Source: an uncultured Oscillospiraceae bacterium (GTDB lineage: Bacteria > Bacillota > Clostridia > Oscillospirales > Oscillospiraceae). From it: a stretch of 11,586 nt of DNA. Both the position numbers and the translations under genes were made by a program. The stretch spans positions 1 to 11,586 of the forward strand of contig CAAFLF010000035.1 in assembly GCA_900763685.1 (NCBI GenBank). Reading direction: 5' to 3'. The notes under the pieces were generated by a model, which saw only the letters and a program-made list of their open reading frames with translations, had not been told where the DNA came from and did not search any database. Positions 11,518 to 11,586 of the stretch are shown here, piece by piece (position 1 is the first letter of the stretch; each line of letters starts with the position of its first letter).

Positions 11518-11549
11518 AAAGCGCCGCCGGGACCTCCCGGCGGCGCTTT
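11518..11549 (+). terminator. Terminator of the hydrogenase operon
   Basis: A 15-position inverted repeat (11518-11532 with 11535-11549), in practice a 14-bp stem with a four-base ACCT loop, starts AAA and ends TTT. The T-run is short (TTTCCTT), but position 5 bases after the hydA stop and stem strength make it convincing. The final 37 bases of the window hold nothing I can identify. Confidence 0.85.
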
Positions 11550-11586
11550 CCTTCGCCGTATTCCGTATAAAACCCGGGAAACACCC

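Noticed and set aside
7838..11584. A 1248-codon open frame on the minus strand opposite hydC-hydB-hydA
   Set aside because: It is a mirror of three well-supported genes with extreme GC at third positions, which removes stop codons on the opposite strand. The peptide is low-complexity (His, Ala, Gly, Val, Leu, Asp) without domain motifs.

Overview
The window is GC-rich, with strong G/C preference at third codon positions, perfect Shine-Dalgarno sites and short-loop rho-independent terminators. The gene set (S11 D-Ala-D-Ala carboxypeptidase, ComEA-like protein, OmpR-type two-component system, GerMN lipoprotein, trimeric [FeFe]-hydrogenase) fits a high-GC, strictly anaerobic fermentative Clostridia member, most likely of the Oscillospiraceae/Ruminococcaceae kind. 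The taxon is inferred from gene content and style only.

Layout. 1-181: the C-terminal end of a highly expressed, solute-binding-protein-like gene, followed by a perfect hairpin terminator. 268-1099: a monocistronic L-ribulose-5-phosphate 4-epimerase (araD) with its own sigma-A-type promoter and terminator. 1098-1690: a compact, probably accessory cassette of three very small genes. These are a 49-aa protein on the minus strand and, divergently, two tandem paralogous Arc-type ribbon-helix-helix (RHH) proteins of 53 and 57 aa overlapping by ATGA. 1703-1741: a terminator shared by the converging RHH pair and the next gene. 1755-3128 (minus): a D-alanyl-D-alanine carboxypeptidase with an unusual C-terminal membrane helix and basic tail. 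3250-7170 (plus): a five-gene operon comprising a ComEA-like helix-hairpin-helix protein, an OmpR/PhoB response regulator, a sensor histidine kinase, a lipoprotein with two GerMN-like repeats and a GNAT acetyltransferase. 7291-11549: a strong promoter, a structured leader, then hydC-hydB-hydA and a terminator.

How they work together. HydC, HydB and HydA carry all the cofactor motifs of a soluble trimeric NAD(P)-linked, probably electron-bifurcating, [FeFe]-hydrogenase, which would re-oxidise NADH and ferredoxin as H2. The regulator-kinase-GerMN lipoprotein order resembles the actinobacterial MtrA-MtrB-LpqB envelope signalling unit. It lies back to back with a peptidoglycan carboxypeptidase, which suggests an envelope-stress or cell-wall regulon; this is inference.

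Points most worth a second look: the three-gene small-protein cassette at 1098-1690; the histidine kinase, whose first transmembrane helix is encoded upstream of any ATG/GTG/TTG start and may begin at ATT (4332); the overlapping divergent leaders at 3129-3250 with a shared hairpin; and the 13-bp stem in the hydrogenase leader. No tRNA, rRNA, CRISPR array, insertion sequence or integrase was seen.
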